A stretch of 64,000 nucleotides of DNA from Rhododendron vialii (lineage: Eukaryota; Streptophyta; Magnoliopsida; Ericales; Ericaceae). The notes beneath the pieces are model-generated. The model was not told where the DNA came from, did not search any database, and saw only the letters and a program-made list of their open reading frames with translations. Each line of letters begins with the position of its first letter. Positions within the stretch are counted from its first letter, which is position 1. The translations under genes were made by a program, and so were the position numbers. The stretch spans positions 46,652,501-46,716,500 of the forward strand of contig NC_080557.1 in assembly GCF_030253575.1 (NCBI RefSeq), given 5' to 3'. This document shows, one piece after another, positions 1 through 11,490 of this stretch.

Positions 1-727
1 AAAAAAATTACTAAGAATTTGGATGGTTAAAGGAAGGTTATTCATTGTTTAGCGAGGTAATTGTAATATTTCTAGAATTGTATTGACAAGACAAAATCCT
101 TTTAAAATACATGCAAGTGTACGTAGATCGATATATATAGCGTACTTAATTTTCAAATGCTGTGGAAATCGCGGCTCCCGTCTACCCCCGCCTAGCTCCG
201 TCCACCACCTATTATAAACTAAAACGATATTAAAGGCATAAAAGTCTCCTCACCTTCCTTGAAGTGTAGATAAAGATTATTGACGCGACTCTTCCATATC
301 GAAATTATAGAACGTAGGAGAAGGTTCGAGTTCAGCGCCACATTCTCAATATTATTCCCCACAGAAGTTTGTAATAGACAAATAATTTATGAATATGTAA
401 TCATGTACGTACATAGGTTGAGCTGAAAAATTGGTCGAGTATCTTGGCCTAGCTATTTGAGAATTCGATTTTGAATTTGAATAGCATGTGCCAAAATTCA
501 TGGAACTTTGTCGTTAAGAAATTTATCAATAAGAGATAAGTACTTAAGTTTAAACCATGAGAGATTAGAGATATATTCTACTAATTTTTTCTTATATTAT
601 TATTATTATTATTCTATATACAAAGTAAAGCATCAAATGAAGGTATTATAGCATATATACATGATGATTGGACAAATCAGACACAAAATAAATTATAGAT
701 CTCAAATACTCTACCCAACACCCAACT
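1..727. other. Intergenic, no feature seen
   Basis: AT-rich sequence with a short ATT trinucleotide run near 597-612. No open reading frame with family resemblance, no RNA gene and no clear transposon end was seen. Confidence 0.5.
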
Positions 728-985
728 GACCTACAGCCAAACTGGTCGGATCTGGTTCTCATGTTTAACAAAAAAATACCCACGTCAGCCGAAAAATTAT
801 TACTTGCTTTTGGAGCACCACCGTGTAAGTGATGGATACATTCATGCGAAGTCTCTAATTGACCTACAACCAAACTGGTTGAATCTGGATCCAACGTTTA
901 ACCCCAAAATACCCATGTCGCTGGGAAATTATTACTTGATCTTGGCACTGCCACGTGGTGACACATTCACATGATGTTGAATACA
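728..985. repeat. Diverged two-copy tandem duplication, period 133 bp
   Basis: The stretch beginning GACCTACAGCCAAACTGG at 728 recurs as GACCTACAACCAAACTGG at 861. Similarity continues through blocks such as AAATTATTACTTG and the CACC/CACGTGG area. The copies differ at many positions, so the duplication is old. It lies 540-790 bp upstream of the Aux/IAA start codon, in the likely distal promoter. Confidence 0.7.
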
Positions 986-1208
986 AAGCGTACGGATTCG
1001 ACGGAAATCGGAGCCTTGAAACACAATGTAGCAGTGCTCGAAGAACACCGAATAATCACTCCACACCGACATCCAAGTTCGACCCACCCACAAGGCCTGC
1101 TCCCTTTCCCCTCGATCTGACGGTCCAGAATCCCAATCAGATCGCATCAGGACCGTCCATTTTCCTAACCACCGTCTTCAATGCCACGGTTGCAGATGTC
1201 CCCACCTT

Positions 1209-1214
1209 TGTCTC
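1209..1214 (+). promoter_or_regulatory. Candidate auxin response element TGTCTC
   Basis: A canonical TGTCTC core, the classical binding site of ARF transcription factors, lies about 310 bp upstream of the Aux/IAA start codon. An ACACGTG G-box-like core follows at 1237-1243. Aux/IAA genes are typically auxin-induced through such sites, so the position is sensible. A 6-bp motif is expected by chance every few kilobases, so this is supportive only. Confidence 0.4.
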
Positions 1215-1415
1215 CTACCTGCATCACAACGGGCCCACACGTGCCGGTCATGTGACCGACAAGACACAGCCGTCCATGTCCCCACGTTGGAATTTCACCT
1301 CCCCGACAGCCTCCTATAATTGCTCGCCACTTGTCGCCACATCATTGGTCAAGCAAATTAACGCGTGTAAAATTTCTCACGTACCAAACAATCATGAAGC
1401 AAGAGAATAACACCC

Positions 1416-1423
1416 TATAAAAT
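1416..1423 (+). promoter_or_regulatory. Candidate TATA box of the Aux/IAA gene
   Basis: TATAAAAT lies about 100 bp upstream of the start codon, which would put transcription start near 1445-1455 and give a leader of about 70 nt. A second candidate, TATAAAAC at 1465-1472, would leave a very short leader. Confidence 0.45.
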
Positions 1424-1521
1424 TCTCCTCTGCCCTTTTGGAACTAAAACTACTTGTGCCGGAGTATAAAACAAGCCACCGGAAAACTCGTCGGAATTCT
1501 ACGAAGATACTTTGGTGGAAG

Positions 1522-2389
1522 ATGGAAACGTCGATGCTCGGTTATGTCTCCGATGATCATTTCAATCTCAAGGCAACCGAATTAAGATTAGGATTGCCAG
1601 GATCAGATGAGCCAGAGAAACAATCGTCTATTAATGTTAGGGGTAACAAAAGAGCCATATCAGAGATGGATGGTGCGTTAGACAGCGAAAAGGGCGACCA
1701 AGACCGGGCTCCTCCTGCCAAGTGAGTAATCTCAAGAACTTTCACTTGTGCTACTGATATATACCTATGTATTTTTCTGGTTGTGTGTAGCCTTTATACT
1801 AACTAATAATGACTTTAATGAAATGGCAGGGCACAAGTGGTGGGATGGCCGCCGGTCAGATCTTACCGGAGAAATTGTTTCCAACCGAAGAACACGGAAG
1901 CCGAGGCTTCCGGGATGTATGTGAAGGTGAGCATGGATGGAGCTCCATATCTAAGAAAGATTGACCTGGAGGTTTACAATAGCTACCCAGAACTCCTCAA
2001 GGCATTAGAAAACATGTTCAAGTGCACCATTGGTAAGTCCTCAAATCTTTGCATCTTTCTGTTTAATGAAAACTTTCTTTGCCGTTCAAAGAAAAAAAGA
2101 AAGTACTAAAATCTTCTTCCTATTATACTTATATGATTTGGTAGTGGTGGAGGTGGAAATTTTCTCGATTACGATCGATGTGGGTTTTTATGTTAATTGT
2201 TTTGTAACATTTTCAGGTGGGTATTCAGAAAGGGAAGGCTATGATGGATCTGATTATGCACCAACATATCAAGACAAAGATGGTGATTGGATGCTGGTTG
2301 GAGATGTCCCATGGGATATGTTTACTACCTCTTGCAAAAGGCTGAGAATCATGAAAGGATCGGATGCCAAAGGCTTGGGGTGTCTATAG
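1522..2389 (+). CDS. AUX/IAA: Aux/IAA auxin-responsive repressor, IAA3/IAA4-like
   Basis: Short-lived nuclear repressor of auxin response. It recruits TOPLESS through its EAR motif, binds ARF factors through its PB1 domain and is degraded through TIR1/AFB when auxin is present. Exons: 1522-1721, 1830-2032, 2217-2389, all with GT-AG introns, giving 191 residues; the Arabidopsis IAA3/IAA4 proteins are about 186-189. Visible motifs: EAR LRLGL at residues 21-25; degron core GWPPVRS at 72-78; PB1 lysine K99 in [17 protein letters not shown]; acidic OPCA stretch [14 protein letters not shown] from D154; C-terminal basic KRLRIMKG. The ending KGLGC favours the IAA3/4 group over IAA1/2. The usual VGEYSEREGY reads [10 protein letters not shown], a small departure. 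The intron some relatives carry after the WDMF position is absent. No defect is seen. Confidence 0.95.
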
Positions 2390-3647
2390 AATCCATAGAG
2401 CACATTTACACACACAAAAAGAGAACACTTGGGTTTGCCAAGAATGTTTGGTAACTCAAGAAAAATACAAGAAAAAAGGCACATAGATAGGTTCGCATTA
2501 CAGATGACACATTGTTTTTTTTTTTTTGGGAAAGTCCGAACACATCGTATTCATGGCTGGTTTTCGCACCTATGTGATTTTATTTTCCCCATCAAATGGA
2601 TACAGTAAGAGGTCTTGGAGAATCTGCTTCAGATCCATTTGTAGTAAAGGAAAACTGACATTCACAAATATTCTGCCAAGGATGATATGTACAAACCAAG
2701 TAGTGTGAAGCTATGGATTATGGTTCATTTTCCTTCTAGTTTTTCCCCTTTGGAATGTTATGCAGTTTGGATTTAGAATGATAGAAGCAGAAGCATGATA
2801 TGGTACCTTTTTTTTTTTTTGATAGGCAAAGTAACATTTTGTTAATAGGGGAAGGGAAAAGGGCAAAATAACTTGGGCAGAAGTACCATGAAAGATGACA
2901 ATATTTTCTTGTAATTTCCCATTCCTCATCCGTTGCATAAGTTGGGTAAGGGTGTGGGAAAACGTCATTCAAAATTCGCGAGAGCAAGAATTGAGAGCAA
3001 AAGAGGAGGGCGCTATTGAAGGATTAGGTGACTAATTACCATAAAAGTGAAAAGAAAAAGAAAGAAGCTAAACCGAATGCAAATCTGAATGGTTCAAGTC
3101 CATGATTCCCAGTATTCCACATCACAGAACATCCGCTAAACCTAAAGGCAGCATGGTCTATTTGCTCGTGAAGGTGTCCCATGTAACAGGTATGTATGCA
3201 AAGATCTGCAATTTCCCGCAAGCATAGGCGATGGAGTTCACAACATTTTACTGCCAGAAACAAATCAACTTTGCATAACGATAATATCTCCAATTGAACA
3301 AAGGAATATAACCGATGCCATAAGAATTAAGGATAAGACCAAAGAGTTTCATTTGTTTGAATAGACAGATTCGGGGCAAATGCTTAAAGAGCAGGATAGA
3401 TTCTATACAATGATCCTTATCGCAAACTACCTTTCAAGATTGAAGACCAAGATTGAGTCACGGAAAATTTGGTCAGCACTCCTGAAATTTGCCAGTACGA
3501 TCAAATATACAACAAAGGCTAGGTGCACAAAGGCCAAAACTTAGCTGTTCCCCACCAAATAAGTAACACCAAACACAGGAAAAAGGGTAACACCAGACAA
3601 AGGAGATTCCGCTGAGACCCGTGTCTGATCACCAGAATAAAGAGCAG
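2390..3647. other. Convergent 3' flanks, no gene seen
   Basis: This holds the downstream flank of the Aux/IAA gene and, from the other side, that of the OSB gene. Two poly-T tracts (2515-2527 and 2808-2820), the second followed by a line of sequence resembling a retroposon tail on the minus strand, suggest small retroposed fragments. No credible coding region was found. Confidence 0.45.
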
Positions 3648-4119
3648 TTACAAAGCTGAGTAGTCATTACCAGCCCCAAAGTTCACGTTCATGCCACCAT
3701 TTTGATCTTGAAAACCAAAAGCCTCCCTTCTTGCATCCAGGATTTCTAGTTGGGACTTCACCCACGGAGGATTAAACCTGCCTTCAACCCACAAAGCTTC
3801 TCCAGTATGTTTGTGCTTGAAATCAGGATATCTTGGGGGTCTCTGCGCATCAGTCTATTGACATTGACAAAGTTATAGAGAGAAATTATTATAGTGATAA
3901 CTAAAACTAAGAAAGTGAACTACTATATTCCAAATGTGCATGTATGGAACGTCAATAATGTGTTGTTTTCTAAGTCGTTTATAACTAAAATATAGGCCCC
4001 AAATTCAAGACCTCCCTCCCTGCAGGTGAACTCAATTATTACAGCACACCTGGCATCTTCACTTCACCATACCCAGATAAGGGCATCCAAATTACTAAGA
4101 GAAAATACAAAGACAACCA

Positions 4120-4185
<66 letters not shown>

Positions 4186-7100
4186 CATATATAAGGACGA
4201 GAGATGAGAGAGACGAGAGAGGCCCGTTGGTCCGTTTGTAGGAGGAACGAGCATAGAAGACGAGATTTAGACTTAAATCACTTATATTGCGTGGTGTATA
4301 AATATATATTACGTTAAAACTCAATGTTCTAAAAGTCGCTAGGCGCTAGTCAGGCTGTTGGCCACCTTCGAGCGATTAATCGGTGCATATTAATTAGTAA
4401 TTGGCGATTAATCGTTAGTCGGACCTAATCGGATAGACCCCGCCAATGATTAATCGGCGATTAATCGCCGATTAATTCTTTGTTTTAGAACACTGTTAAA
4501 ACTACAATAAAACCCTAGTACTATATTACCACAACATTTAACCCGTTAGATTTGAAAATTTACGTATTTAACCCCACATTAATCCCGCCTACCCACGCAA
4601 TTCTTCAATAAATCTCACTAGGCCGCCTAATCATGCCAGCCTCCTAGCCGATTAGTCACCGACTAATCCTGCCTAGCAACCAACTAATTGTCCCGCTGCC
4701 TAATTCAATGCCTAGGCCCTTAGTCGAGGCGGCAGACCACTGCCTAGCACCTAAACCGAATTTTATAACACTGGTTACCCGCTCATACTTATTGAATCTA
4801 AAAGCTTGCATAGGATACCTTGTCCTTTCTATTATCCCACCAATCTGCTGGATTAGCAAAGAATGCCTGCCATAGTTCTTCACGGGAGGCGGATGACTGC
4901 TTCTTAACTGCAAGGGAACAAAGTAGAAAACTAAAAGGCACATTCCAAATGAAAATGGATCCGCTTTAAATACAGATCTTGCAAAAAACAATTACCTGGT
5001 GTTTCAGAATTTGAATCCCAAGACCTTTCAATAAAATTCAGTTGCTTAACATTAACCTGCCAGAGAATAGCGATGATTGTAATTTTTCTTGGACAAAGCA
5101 CTAACTAATGGGAACATAAAATAACAAGACCTCAGGCCAAGCAGCCAAAAAAAAAAAAAAAAACCTTATAGTAAGTCTGCTCCGTCCCATCTTCAGTTTC
5201 AACTGTATCTGCAATCAGGCGACCACAAACATATATTTGAGTGCCTTTCTCTAAGTGCTGAAAAGCAGCATGGGCCAATTCATTCCAGAATGACAATATG
5301 ATCCTGACAAACATGGGAATCAATTTCAATAATAATGCTTGTAACCTGTGAGTTGACATAGTACAAATACCGCTATCCACATACCAAATGTTAGCAATAA
5401 ATCATAAACCGACATCGGCAGAAAACAAATGAAAGAACTGACACAAACTGATGAAATGATTAATCCTCCATTTTGTATGCTGAAGTCGCTGCCTTTCACA
5501 TTTGCAAGAGTTAAATAAGATTGGATAGTCTATTAGCAATATTTTCCTCCTGATCTGTGACAGTTTAGTTTAATGGGTTCAAATTCAGAAATCAAGTAAT
5601 TGTAAAACTACTGGCAGATAATGAATGTGATGCATGTAAACTACATGTAGTGGTCCCATGAAAGAGGTGAGGATCTAAAACCAAAGTTTGAGAAAACAAT
5701 TCATGGAAACTTAGCATTAAGTAATAATAACCTTTGAATTTTCTCAATAGCAACCATATATGGTCACACAACGTGGGACTTAGGAGTTAGGAAAGACATG
5801 ACTCCAGATTGTTTCTGAATGCATTCCAAGCATATGATGAGCACCCAAAACACTATTAAAACACAATATCCATACGTCAACACGCCTACAAAATCAACGG
5901 ATGAAGGCACATATAAAGTGGTGGAATGGGTTTGGCTGAATGGAGAGATTTACATCTAACTCAAAAGCTTAAGCTATTATGCAGGGAGGTCCAACATGTA
6001 CATTATGTCAAAACTCATAACCAACTCCAAATTCAATCAACATAGGATTCTCCAAAATATCCGATAATCACAGGTCAATGACATTATTTTCGTATCAAGG
6101 AAAAATAGTCAGACTACACCAAATCTGAGTGACTTCAACTGGCGAAAACCCATCTGAAAACGAAATGCAGTTTAGCTCTACGAACAGGCTTTCCAAATTC
6201 AAAATAGAATAAGAGAGGATCAAAACAAGAGCTCTGTGTCGATATTAATTTCAAACATAAGCTGTAAAAATCAAAGCTTAAACCTTTCTCATTGAGAGTC
6301 TTACTAAATTCAAATGGTTGTTTAATAGGACTTACTTGCAATTGATGATGTTAAGGAACAATACAGTTATACAAGGATGCTGTTATCCAAAAGTATGGCG
6401 AATCGACCTACAGCGGGTAATAAGGATAAGAAACTCAACTCTTGCTGACATCCTCTCCAATGGATCTCTCTTTTATAAAGTTGTCATACGCAAACCCTAA
6501 CTCAAAAATACATAATATAACCAAACCAAACAGAGCATTAAACCCCAATTAAGTTGCACCGCATGAATTGGTTTTCTCTATTGAGTTTCGTGGAGGACAT
6601 GGTGCGTTCCGTGATATCATCATATCAAAAACACTTTGATTTTTTAACTACTGCCTCTAAAGTCAATTTTCATCCATGTGGTACCATTTAGAGTAAGCAT
6701 ATCGCTACATCTAACTGTGACCGATCTACGTTAGACATGCTCAAACTAACTTAATTAGAGTTTCTCCTCCTATAAAATTGCATTATATATACCATCAGCT
6801 ATGAAGCATAAGTAATTCCAAAACCCCAGCGTACACCTACTTGTAACGTAGCGTAGGACTGTAAGCGTACCGGTACTTTGCATGGTACTTTTGAATCCGG
6901 TATACGAAATGCGTACTGAAACTTTCCTCTTTGACTTTTGTAGTACCCTAGAAGTACCCCACCATGTATCTAGCCGTACCCAACACATAAATGAAACTAA
7001 ATTGATAATACTTCCTTTTTCTACACTCAACTCAATAGGTTCTTTAGTATAATGACATTGAACTCTAATTTGCACCATAAGATCTGCGTTAACCTATTAT

Positions 7101-8175
7101 TTGATGTAAGATTCCTAATTGCCCAAGTCATTTAGCTATTTCCATTATTTGAAGTGGAATTATTACATGAAATACATTGCTCTAAAATCTAAATTATAGA
7201 AATACATTTGTTAGAGCCGTAACCCCCACCGTAGCCGTACCCTACATTTTTTAGATTATGCCGTATCGACGTACCTGTATTATACCAGTAGCCGTACTTG
7301 TTCCAGTACACGTGCTTCTTAGAAAGTTTCCCTAAACCTCCTAGATTTTTGGTGAAATACCACCCTAAATCCCTTATTTCTGAATCAACATTAAGACGAC
7401 CCATACGACCCGAGCAGTTCATTGTTCAAGATTGTTTTCAAGCTTCACAAGATTCAAAAGTATATTCAAGCTTAGCTTGTTAATGAGTCGTGCCGATCTC
7501 AAAGGAGTTGTAGTCGAGCTGATCTTAAGTAGCTTGAACTTTGTATACATCACAAACTGAATGAGCCAAGTAGTAGCTTGTTTGAAATCTAAACGAGTTT
7601 TGAAAAATGTTCATACCCGGTTTATTCAAGTAATAACACATTCTCGAACGAGTTTTTAACGAGAACACTCGAATAGTTTGTCTGGTTTATGATCTATCAG
7701 CCCTAATCAACATGTATCCAAACAGAGACAAATGGAAGTACTATTCAAAAGGTAAACAGGAGTGAGTGAATGAGTGAGTAAAAGAACTTTACGATGAAGT
7801 CTCCAGAGGAGATTTGCTGACGGCGATGCGACAAACGGCGACGGCCCTGCCGTCGGGGAGGTACCTGATTTGGACAACGGTAGTCACGTAGCCGATGAGG
7901 TGCACGGTGTTACAGATCTCCTTCTGCCACGGAATCTCCGTCGGCCTCGGGTACTGCGGTACCGCCACTCTTTCTTCCTGGCCGTTGTCGTTGTTGTTGT
8001 AAGTCAGAGCACATTTTGCGGCTCTGAATCTTCGGGTGTTTTTGGTGGTTTGCGATGGAGATGAGAAGAGGCGGATAGGGGGGTTAGGGTTCAGGGACGA
8101 GGAGGGGATAAGAGGATTTCTAGGGGTACATAGGAGGATGGCTTTTGGCAGAGCTAGGGTTTGCCCTAACGCCAT
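3648..8175 (-). CDS. OSB: OSB-type organellar single-stranded DNA-binding protein
   Basis: Plant-specific organellar ssDNA-binding protein of the OSB family, which acts in mitochondria or plastids; Arabidopsis OSB1 limits mitochondrial DNA recombination. Exons on the minus strand: 8175-7793, 5303-5165, 5056-4996, 4907-4819, 3842-3648, all in phase, giving 288 residues. The N-terminus is rich in Ser/Pro/Arg and lacks acids, as expected of an organelle transit peptide (about residues 1-55). An OB fold runs from NTVHLIGYVTTVVQ through LAHAAFQHLEKGTQIYVCGRL to VNVKQLNFIE. One family-specific PDF motif covers about 207-256: WQAFFANPADWWDNRKDK, then YPDFKHKHTGEALWVEG and NPPWVKSQL. Arabidopsis OSBs carry one to three PDF motifs, so this copy is of the single-PDF kind. 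The 2.5-kb first intron and the transposon-filled fourth intron make up most of the locus. Exon 2's donor abuts a T tract (AAG|GTTTTT), so that site is the least certain. Whether it targets mitochondria or plastids cannot be told. Confidence 0.9.
4123..4182. repeat. (GA)n microsatellite
   Basis: About 29 uninterrupted GA units, inside intron 4 of the OSB gene. Confidence 0.97.
4322..4494. mobile_element. 173-bp MITE, Mutator-like, in OSB intron 4
   Basis: Ends AATGTTCTAAAA and TTTTAGAACACT form a 12-bp inverted repeat with one mismatch. The element is flanked by the 9-bp direct repeat GTTAAAACT (4313-4321 and 4495-4503), the size made by Mutator-type transposases. The interior is crowded with CGATTAATCG-type palindromic units. 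It has no coding capacity. Confidence 0.75.
4570..4774. mobile_element. Related MITE fragment next to exon 4 of OSB
   Basis: This shares the CCGATTAGTC/GACTAATC vocabulary of the neighbouring MITE and ends in TTTTATAACACT, a variant of the same terminal repeat. A matching left end is not clear, so it is probably a truncated or rearranged relative. Its right end is 44 bp from the exon 4 donor of the OSB gene. Confidence 0.5.
5304..7792 (-). other. OSB intron 1 (2.5 kb)
   Basis: Large first intron. About 6830-7310 carries many GTAC-containing repeats in both orientations, probably an old inverted-repeat element. About 7480-7700 has the CGAG/CTCG-rich look of a common plant dispersed repeat. 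Neither has clean ends. No exon of a second gene was found. Confidence 0.4.
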
Positions 8176-8252
8176 ATCTTCTCACTCAACTTCTGTCTTC
8201 TCTCTCTCTTTCTTTCACTCTACTGTCTGCGCGCGAAACTGCGCGGAACATT

Positions 8253-8986
8253 GGATTAATGCGCGGCGTAAGAGGAAACGGTGGATAAGAGAGAGAGGGG
8301 ATGGGCCGTGGGCCGGACTTGGTTTTGGGCTGAGTATTGGGCTTTGGGCCGGAGTGATATTCTTCCTAATCTTGTCACATTCTATTTCTTTTCTTTTCTT
8401 TTCTTTTTCTTTTTTTTTTTTGGTTGAGCTTTAAAAAATGTTTGTTAGGAATGTTTTTCTGTGACAATAAGTATTTAAAGTGAGATTCACATTATATTTT
8501 AGTACATCTTTCCCAGGAGCATCTTCCCTTTGACTCTTTAAAACACGCGATGCGTGTGCAAGTCGAATTTTCACAACATTTGTAAAAATTTGATCAAACA
8601 ATAAGTGAGAAGCATTTTTACAAAAATGTTGTGAAAATTTGACTTGCACACGCATCGCGTGTGCCCCGTCGCTCCGACCTCTAGTTGGATTAATGCACGG
8701 TGTAAGAGAAAACGGTGGGGAGAGAGAGAGAGAGAGAGGGGGGGGGGGGGGGGGAGAGATGGGCCGTGGGCCGGACTTAGTTTTGGGCTGAGTATTGGGC
8801 TTTGGGCCAGATTGATAATCTTCCTAATCTTGTCACATTCTTTTTTTTCTTTTTCTTTTTAAAAAAAAAAAGTTTGTTAGGAATGTTTTTCTGTGACAAT
8901 AAGTATTTAAAGTGAGATTCACTCCTCTTTTCACATTATATTTTAGTACATCTTTCCCAGGAGCATCTTCCCTTTGACTCTTTAAA
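8253..8986. repeat. Tandem duplication of about 290 bp, interrupted by a foldback element
   Basis: The block starting GGATTAATGCGCGGCG at 8253 recurs as GGATTAATGCACGGTG at 8697. Both contain the GGGCCGTGGGCCGGACTT and TTGGGCTGAGTATTGGGC runs, and both end with TTTCCCAGGAGCATCTTCCC then TTTGACTCTTTAAAA. The first copy is followed by the foldback element at 8543-8663; the second continues into single-copy DNA. The repeat starts just upstream of the OSB start codon and so probably includes its promoter. A GA run and a 15-base G run at 8719-8754 lie in the second copy. Confidence 0.85.
8543..8663. mobile_element. Foldback MITE of about 120 bp
   Basis: Two arms of about 45-50 bp are inverted copies: ACACGCGATGCGTGTGCAAG at the left matches CTTGCACACGCATCGCGTGT at the right. 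The pairing continues through TTTTCACAACATTTGTAAAAAT and its complement with few mismatches, leaving a short AT-rich loop. It sits exactly at the end of the first copy of the tandem duplication, where the second copy lacks it, so it inserted after the duplication. Confidence 0.7.
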
Positions 8987-8989
8987 ATA

Positions 8990-9300
8990 ATTTTGTTACG
9001 TGTGTATTATATGACAAAAAATATTTAAAGTGAGATTCAAAATTGTGTTAGGGGTAATTGGAATGGGAAATCCTGTAGGGCTCCATTTCGGCACGGACGA
9101 AGCTCCTGTTGATCTGGACCGTCCATTGATCGGATTAAAATTCAAACGATTTATTGCCGAGATGGACATTATGAATCTGGCCTACAGGGCTGTAGAGAAT
9201 GAAAAAGTACTCCATTTGACACTTTAAGGTATTTTTTGTTTATAGTATTGGTTAATGACAAATAAATAAAGGACAAGTTACTTTGGAAAAAAAAAAGGAC
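8990..9300. other. Intergenic, unassigned
   Basis: Contains a 65-codon reading frame (9030-9227) that resembles no family I know. The ACCGTCCATTGATCGG style is typical of non-autonomous repeats rather than genes. Confidence 0.35.
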
Positions 9301-9304
9301 AAGT

Positions 9305-9470
9305 TTTTTTTTTTTTTTTTACAGGTGATATACATAAGCGGGGATTAGCGGTTGGTGTTAGGATTAGCACGGGAGGTCCAGAAGCTATCCATAGCCCTGA
9401 CCTTCAAAGGCCCTGCCCATGTGGGGCTTGAACCCAAGACTTTCCACAAAAGGGGAGGCAGAGACTTACC
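9305..9470 (-). mobile_element. SINE-like retroposon fragment
   Basis: Read on the minus strand it carries GGGTTCAAGCCCC near 9425-9437, a good RNA polymerase III B-box. It then has a body rich in GGCAGGGCC-type sequence and ends CACCTGT followed by a poly(A) tract (poly-T at 9305-9321 on the plus strand). A convincing A-box upstream is missing, so the 5' part is lost or diverged. Confidence 0.5.
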
Positions 9471-10389
9471 TACATTATATACATCCATACGTATATACTT
9501 CCATCCCTTTCTCACTCCTCTCATGTTTGTCACACGAAAGTAGGGGACTGTCCCCCACCCACCCACCCACCCACTCACTCTCTCTTCATCTCTATCTCTT
9601 TATGCAAGGCCTAATGGCTGGCCAGTTGGGTACTCTAAAATAAATATATGCAAACAACTACGATTATAAAAGAACGAACAATGTGTACAAAAAATAGGCA
9701 TGGTATTTTTAGCTGACTTGGTAATTGGCCTCTAAAAGAACAAAATGGAGATGCTCTAATGACAGTGAATGAGCAAGCTGAGATGATTACAACGGTTTGG
9801 TCCGCTAACTTATTCGCTTGTCTCCAAAGCAGAATAAGTTATAAAGATTTGGCTGCAACATCAACTTATTTGTCTTGAGTCTTTTATCGACTGCAAATTT
9901 TTTGATCCTTCAGTTTTCCCCACTTCTTTTTCTTTACTCAAACAAAAATCCTTTCGCAGTCACAGATTCACAGGCATCACGAATCGTGAGCCGTTTGTTG
10001 ACCCCGTAAAATGCTCAACGAATATCTGGATTTCCCCCCTAGTTATTTCCTTCACTTTGTTGCGGAATTCATGTAGTACTTGTTTTTTTCCCCATGGAAT
10101 TCATTGTGTTTCTCCTGTTTCTACTATTTGAAGAGACCTTTTTTCTCCATCCAGTTGTTCAGCTTGCTAGGGGTGGTGAAGCCTGAGTGCCCCTGAGGGA
10201 TTCTGTAAATCCCGTTCGGACGGGGTGAGAGCTGTCCGGACGGCTTTGGCTGAGTTCGCGAGATGCTGAGGTTATGTAAATCTTGTCCGGACAGCCCTGG
10301 CCGAGTTTGGACGGTCATAATTAAGCGGTCAGAAAAGTATTTAAGGCCATGAATCAATTTTTTACATTTAAGGCCAAGAATCAAATTTT

Positions 10390-10610
10390 TTTAATTTTTT
10401 TTTTCAGGATTAGAACATTATATTATTGAGAGGAAAAGCTGTTATAATTTGTAGAGAGAGACTTTGAAAGTTTTCTCCATCGACTCTAGTTAACTTGTGT
10501 GGCTCCTGAGGAATAGACAGTTGTCGAACCTCATATATCTGTGTGTTCTATCTTTCTCTTTTCCCTCTATTTCTCTAGTTTGTTTTTCTGATATTTGTAG
10601 CATCCAAAAT
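10390..10610 (+). mobile_element. LTR-like fossil, probably Copia type
   Basis: The GAACCTCATATATCTGTGTG region followed by a T/C-rich stretch resembles the 3' half of a Copia-type long terminal repeat. No internal coding region or partner repeat is present. It is an old, incomplete remnant and the family call is tentative. Confidence 0.3.
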
Positions 10611-10774
10611 CCTGAGTTTTTTGTTTGTTAATGAGTCTAAACGGTAGTTCAATTGTCTATAATCTCTACACAACATGACTCCTATTGTATTGCCAGTGCA
10701 AGAACAAACATGGTTACAATACAATTACACAATATAAGCCAGGCTGAACAACAGAATGGGAAAAAAGTCTAGAC

Positions 10775-10966
10775 CTGGAACTTAAAAGTTTGTTTCCTCT
10801 TAATGTCTCAGGTTCGAAATCTCTTAGGGGCTACCAACTCCTTTGACGCTCGTCCATACAGAACTTTGCTCCATTTTGATTGGGCTCCCTACAAGTGGAC
10901 GGTGACATTGAGCTTCCAAGATTAGTCGAGGCGCACGAAAGCCAGCTAGTTATCAAAAAATAAAGA
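10775..10966 (+). mobile_element. SINE-like retroposon
   Basis: Contains a B-box-like GGTTCGAAATC at about 10812 and a conserved body (CGTCCATACAGAACTTTG, TGATTGGGCTCCCT, GATTAGTCGAGGCGCACG) ending in an A-rich tail near 10955. A diverged relative of the same body occurs at 61365-61478, which supports a dispersed family. Confidence 0.55.
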
Positions 10967-11170
10967 CAGTTACACACATCTTATTCCAAAAGCTCCTGAT
11001 TTGGCAGTAGCGAGTTGCTCAAACTTGCTACTGGCTGCAGTAACTCTCTTACATATTGTTTATCGAAACAATTTAAGTAGATCTACCCGGATAGCGTCTT
11101 GCACCTCTCCCCCTATCAACTAATAACACACACAAACTTGCAAACTAGCCCAAGTGATTATGTGATTATG

Positions 11171-11490
11171 TGCCCGTCCAATGTTCACTCAAGCTTTTTT
11201 TTTTAAGAGGATCGCTGTCATTGATATTTAAAAAGATCGAAATACAGATACAATACACCGAACACAAGCTAACAACCCCTCCTCCTCCTCTCTCTCTCTC
11301 TCTCCCTCTCTCTCTCTCTCTCTCCCTCTCTCCCAGTGCCCATCCGAAGTTCACTTGAGTTTTTTTTTTTTTTGACGAGGATCGCTGTCATTGATATTGA
11401 AAAAGATCCGATGATCGAAATACAGATAAAATACATTGAACACAAGCTAAGAAGCCCTCCTCCACACACACACACACTCTCTCTCTCCAA
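11171..11490. repeat. Two-copy tandem duplication carrying a retroposon tail
   Basis: Copy 1 (about 11171-11338) and copy 2 (about 11339-11490) each run from GCCCRTCC through a poly-T tract, then GAGGATCGCTGTCATTGATA, AAATACAGATA and GAACACAAGCTAA, into a CT-rich or CA-rich microsatellite. The poly-T followed by this block looks like a reversed retroposon 3' end, so a retroposed tail and its flank were duplicated in tandem. Confidence 0.7.

Noticed and set aside
955-1410. 151-codon plus-strand frame upstream of the Aux/IAA gene
   Set aside because: No family resemblance, low-complexity composition, and it covers the promoter with the TGTCTC and TATA motifs.
9420-9440. Possible tRNA gene from a B-box match
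   Set aside because: No acceptor stem or anticodon arm fits around it; the poly(A)-type end indicates a SINE.
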